A DNA stretch of 12,437 bases from Phoronis ovalis (Eukaryota > Phoronida > Phoronidae): the NCBI GenBank assembly GCA_028565635.1, contig JAOXYB010022559.1:1-12437 (forward strand), read 5' to 3'. The position numbers were made by a program, and so were the translations under genes. The notes under the pieces were generated by a model. That model was not told the DNA's origin, made no database searches, and worked only from the letters and a program-made list of their open reading frames with translations. Below, one piece after another: positions 8,416 to 12,437 of the stretch (position 1 is the stretch's first letter; every line of letters starts with the position of its first letter).

Positions 8416-9550
8416 CAACGTTAAATTTTATTATAAACAGCTCGCATCGTTCACTCGAAAACTAAGCGTACTATGCAGTCCGATTTTGCTTTGAACATTT
8501 GTGTATAATATCAATACTGAATAGTCGTTTATCAGTGTCCGTTTACATATCCCGCACCAGGATTAAACAATGGTACATCCGGAATTTCACTATCCCGGAA
8601 GTAATCTACTGATATAATATACTCCTATAAATTAACAAATTAAATGGTTTTAGCGAAGAAACGCATTAATCACAGTAACGTTTGGCGGTATTAGTTTGTC
8701 AGAATATTGGGGAAAACATTTTACGATTACAAGAACCCTCGGATAAGTTACAAACAAAATAGCTTACCTATCTAGTTTATTTACCTACTGGACTTTCTTC
8801 TTGGCGTTGAATTCATCTTTGAAACTCTGTGAAGCTAGTTAATTTTAAATTGCAGTTTGTGTGTGTTTAATGTAAACCACTAATTATACATTTAAAACAG
8901 GTTTTACTACGCTGGTGAAATGTTTACAAATTTAGGACTTCACTTTTATAACTGAAAGCGACAGCTGTGGAACAAAGTTTCATTTTTGAGAGTTTTTAAA
9001 TGTTTTAAGTTTGTTTTTTTTTACTTTAATTATAATGTGTCTCTTTTTCTTCAGCTGCCCCTAGCTATTTTTCGAGCTAAAATTTGATGTAAGTTTTGGA
9101 ACCAGCCATTTTCGGAAAAGTTAGTTTGGCATAATATTGGATGAATCCATTCTCAAATTTGTGATAGTTTTAAAACCCGCAGTGACAACACACCACAATG
9201 TTTCTGAAAAAATCTTTGCATAAAATTTATCTTAGTAATGGGAATATATTTATGTCACGAATGGTATTTATTAGAATTTTCATTGCGTGGTAAATTTTAT
9301 TTCGAAGTATGGCTAAAGCATTTTTCTATTCTAAAATTTTTAATAACTTCACAGAATCGCATGCTAGCACAGAATTTTAGAGCATTTTAATACACATATT
9401 TAAAAAGTCAAATTCGCGTAAAAATAACAGGCATACTCGCGCATAATCATAAAAACCTAAGTTCCACTGTCAGTCGCAAAGGGTTGTGATTTATCAAGTT
9501 TGTTTAGAGAACATTATACGGGGCATCGAGAACTAATGAGGCTCTAGTGG
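8416..9550. other. Non-coding flank, no gene recognised
   Basis: The sequence is A+T-rich without a supported exon. The only items noticed are two ETS-type sites 16 bp apart in the same orientation (CCGGAA at 8579-8584 and CCGGAAGT at 8595-8602). Confidence 0.5.
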
Positions 9551-10040
9551 TTACATGAAGTTTTATTGATCGGTTACACACGGAGTTTGTGGTCAGCGTA
9601 CAAACAGAATAACATATGATACCATTTTGTTGTTTTATTTTACGATTGTCAGATGAATTTTAGACAATATTATGGAATCTTCTGAATAAATGATGGATTA
9701 CACACAGAAGCCTGTAACATTTGATGGCGGCTTGTTGGTGTTACATTAAGAATTTTATATTGACAAGGTGAAACGAATTTTGAAAAGTATGGGCAACATT
9801 ATGAAGATTATATATGGCTTACTCACGAAGCCTGTTGTTTCCCTATAAAAGATAGAACGCGATTTTCGTTGTTTTTGTTTAAAAGAATTTATATGATTAA
9901 TGAAACTATTTTTTTCAAGCTTTCTAAAAAAAACTTTTGTAGAAAAAATATTAACACAAACAAACATATGGTCGCGATTTTTTGTTTTATTCAAAATTTA
10001 TGTGATTGTCAAACTCAACGAATTTGAAAAATGTGCAAGA
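9551..10040. repeat. Degenerate satellite-like tandem repeat, unit about 120 bp
   Basis: Successive units end at about 9590, 9715, 9835 and 9962, giving spacings of 125, 120 and 127 bp, with a partial unit after 9963. Anchors are GAAGCCTGT at 9707-9715 and again at 9827-9835 (exactly 120 apart), the related ACACACGGAGTTTGT ending at 9590, CGCGATTTT at 9858-9866 and 9973-9981 (115 apart), and ACATATG at 9612-9618 and 9964-9970 (about three units apart). Aligned units also share TTGTTTTATT, GATTGTCA and GAATTTT-like blocks. Divergence is high, so the array is old. The - strand 79-codon frame at 9755-9994 lies within it and is taken as chance. Confidence 0.6.
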
Positions 10041-10193
10041 ATTAGGTGTCCGAGTTTTTTTTTGTAAATCTAGTTTTAACAGTGGTTGGTACTGCATGAG
10101 ATATGAACTCGGGTTAAAATATCGATTGCAGGTTGATGAGCAGAGAATTAACTAGAGAGATTATAAGAGTTTGCGAACATTTCACACTTCTGT

Positions 10194-10214
10194 TGTAGAC
10201 TGTAGACTGTAGAC
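10194..10214. repeat. Perfect 7-bp tandem repeat, three copies
   Basis: TGTAGAC is repeated three times without mismatch. It is too short to be more than a small polymorphic microsatellite. Confidence 0.85.
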
Positions 10215-10932
10215 TGACCACTCTTATGAAATGATGACAGGACAAAATTCAATACCATAAAATCTGAGAGAAAACGACTTTCAATTCTGTGTAAATATAT
10301 TAAAACTTTTAGTTTTAAAAATAAAACTGTTATTAAAGCAAGGCAATCATAACATGAATTTCGAATAGTTGAAAGCAGCAATCCAATTAAGAATTTTTTT
10401 AGATAATGAATTTTAAATTAACTGGGAAATATAAATATTCGGACGTTATCTTGTCAACACCGTTTGGATTTGTTAGATTTTCCATGAGATGTTGCGGTGA
10501 GACTCAGCAAACGAAAATACACAAGAAATGACAAAGAGATATAGACAATGTGTCTTGCAAAAATGATCGACGGTTAATTTTAATTCTCCAGCACCAGTAA
10601 ACAACTTGTGATTTATCATCGAAAACAACTCTTTTGTAAGAAACAGTTTAAACGCCCGAGACCATCGGATACAATCATGTCTTAACATTGTACATTACAC
10701 TACATCACGTGTAGAAACTAGAATGGACATGTTTTTTTCTGCTACTTTTCATCAGTCAAAAAATTAATAACATTTATACGGTTGACAAAACACATACACA
10801 GTTTTAGTTATTCAACACCCAGACGACAGTTCGGGAATTCCTTCCTCGATTGTAACGGTGCTATGCTAAAATTGTCTTTTTTTCGTCATGTGGTGTTTTT
10901 CTATTTTCTTTAGGCGGCTAGATCAGTGGAAT

Positions 10933-10957
10933 AAGGTCAAATCCATAATGACCTTGG
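10933..10957. promoter_or_regulatory. Inverted pair of nuclear-receptor half-sites
   Basis: AAGGTCA at 10933-10939 faces TGACCTT at 10949-10955 across a 9-base spacer. The right half reads CCAAGGTCA on the - strand (10957-10949), which is the extended half-site used by monomeric NR5A and ERR-type receptors. A nine-base inverted spacing is not a classical dimer element, so two monomer sites are the more natural reading. The bases are certain; binding is speculation. Confidence 0.3.
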
Positions 10958-11720
10958 AGTGTGAAATCTATCTACACAACTAAACCATCTGCTTCGAACT
11001 AACTAATGTGAACATTCCAGCTTTGAGACGGTCTATGATTTATATCATCGGTGTCCAGAGTTGTAGCATTAGTTGGGGGATAAAATTCCATTTCGACCTT
11101 TGAGAGATGGAAGCCTGGACTTCGTTATTATTGGAAAAGTTTACGAAAATCTTCGACAACGTTTCTAAACATTTAACAGACAGACGAGAGTGGAATAACG
11201 TTATTTTCTTAAAACCATAACGCACTGTACATGGGAGCCAACGTTATCAGCGTACGCAGCTGCTTACTCAACCTACTGCCATTAATCACAAGTACTGACT
11301 TTAGAAATTAATAAAGGCATAATTGAATAGGCTCCACTTTCTTTCACTCAGCTCTGACTGTTGCAATTAATGTCAATTCAAAAACATATATTTCACACAA
11401 AATTTAAGATGATGTAAGCGTATTAGTAACAAGTGATCACAAGTGTGAAGAAAACATCTTGAAAATATCAGGCGGCTTGTTAAAAGTCTCTCTCAAAGCC
11501 AAGTGTATTCTGAGAAAGTATTAAACAGTCGTCACTTCGTGTTTATAGTAATGATAAAGAATGTAGAGTTCACTGTATATAAAACACATTTAGCTCTTCA
11601 AATTATATGCAGTTCATTCGGGTTGATTATGAGTTTGGCAGGACACCGTAAAGGTCAATTGACGTCCAGTAGCCTGCCATAACAGATCATAACATCGGGC
11701 CGGGGTATCTGCACTATAAA

Positions 11721-11780
11721 GCATGCCCATTTAATTATAAACTTGCCCATTTAATTATAAACTTGCCCATTTAATTATAA
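11721..11780. repeat. 20-bp tandem repeat, three copies
   Basis: Three adjacent 20-base units (11721-11740, 11741-11760, 11761-11780) share GCCCATTTAATTATAA exactly. The last two units are identical (ACTTGCCCATTTAATTATAA), and the first differs only at its first three bases. The near-identity indicates a recent minisatellite expansion. The unit contains TTAATTA-like homeodomain core sequence. Confidence 0.92.
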
Positions 11781-12097
11781 ATTCTTAATAATATATGAAG
11801 ATTTGGAACTGAAGTTGTTCGAAAACAACAATTTTTTCAGACAATTCTGGCACTAAGATGTGGCGTGGTCATTCAAGAAAACTGACTTAATACCGTATCG
11901 GGACTCGGTCATCGGGGATCGGCCGGGACAGTATCCAGGAAGATTTACGAAATTACGGTGTAACAGGCTAACACGTATCATGAAACTTTCAGGTCGATAC
12001 AAGTACATTATAAAAAGTCAAAGAAAACCAACTGCGCTTTTAAATACCAATTATACTTTCAAAAAGGGCGAATAAAGCATAAGTGGTAAAACGCATG

Positions 12098-12239
12098 CGA
12101 AAATAATGATATCTTCGAAAATCCGCCCACAATTGATCATAATTGATTTTAAGAAGCCCGAACATGTTCTTTGTCGGAGGTACCTTCGAAAAATTGGAAT
12201 TTCTTCCACGTTCGTAATTTCAGGCGGGTATTATTTTCG
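12098..12239. repeat. Imperfect inverted repeat, possible remnant of a small element
   Basis: CGAAAATAAT at 12098-12107 is the exact reverse complement of ATTATTTTCG at 12230-12239. Inside it, a CCGCCC block on the left (about 12122-12127) faces GGCGGG on the right (about 12223-12228), but with different spacing to the outer arms. CTTCGAAAA also occurs twice in direct orientation near 12112 and 12184. The arms are short, so a miniature inverted-repeat transposon is possible but not demonstrated. Confidence 0.3.
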
Positions 12240-12437
12240 GAAAATTCCCGTACTTAACCAAACTTTTGAAAAGCTCTAGTATATGCCTGCTTGAAAAGCT
12301 GGTGTTTAGGCTGAGCTAAGTAAAATATACATCTAATGTTAAATACTATGTACATATCACATCCCTCTGGATATGCTCGGTTGTGCTAACTTGCATCCAA
12401 ACTCGCTCCAGTTTTCCCACATTTCATACCTATAAAT

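Larger units (their letters stand above)
10041..12437. other. Non-coding flank to the right end, no gene recognised
   Basis: No exon with a recognisable protein is seen on either strand. The longest frames (71-77 codons, for instance - strand 10148-10381 and 10473-10688, + strand 11860-12075) have no familiar motif. They look like chance openings in A+T-rich DNA. The one at 11860 starts with GTG, so it is not a normal eukaryotic start. The stretch contains the short repeats and dyads listed separately. Confidence 0.5.

Noticed and set aside
11860-12075. 71-codon basic open frame near the right end, preceded by an acceptor-like TTTTTTCAG
   Set aside because: It begins with GTG, has no recognisable domain and no clear donor, so there is not enough to call an exon.

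Overview
This is eukaryotic, animal DNA: clearly A+T-rich, mostly non-coding, with spliced genes, consensus GTAAGT/GTGAGT donors and no bacterial-style operons. Two genes can be recognised. One is a Pax1/9-family transcription factor on the + strand. The other is the first coding exon of an arrestin-domain (alpha-arrestin/ARRDC-like) gene on the - strand, running off the left edge. The Pax1/9 paired domain is close to those of other bilaterians but carries its own substitutions. A bilaterian invertebrate is the best guess; a lophotrochozoan is plausible but unproven.

Layout. Positions 1-478 are intron of the arrestin-like gene. Positions 479-596 (-) are its first coding exon, with a perfect donor. 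About 100-170 bp upstream of its ATG lies a compact G+C-rich patch (about 694-768) with an ETS-type site, a CCGCCATCT site and two CTCF-like motifs. Positions 770-3235 are intergenic, with one small G+C-richer repeat and hairpin cluster at 1913-1978. Positions 3239-3322 hold three CCAAT/ATTGG boxes and an E-box. Positions 3367-3370 hold the start codon of Pax1/9 in a tiny coding exon (ATGG|GTGAGT). A 3446-bp phase-1 intron (3371-6816) separates it from the exon that encodes the whole paired domain, a diverged octapeptide and the stop (6817-7484). The predicted protein is 223 residues. The 3' flank has candidate polyadenylation signals. From about 8.4 kb to the end no gene is visible. That part holds a degenerate tandem repeat of about 120 bp (9551-10040), a 7-bp x3 repeat, a 20-bp x3 repeat (11721-11780) and some short dyads.

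The two genes point away from each other (arrestin leftward, Pax1/9 rightward) across about 2.8 kb. No functional link between them is implied. The points most worth following are the paired CTCF-like motifs between two divergent genes, the very short Pax1/9 C-terminus, the out-of-frame upstream ORF across the Pax1/9 start, and the previously unflagged satellite-like array. I do not see a new biochemical system in the window.
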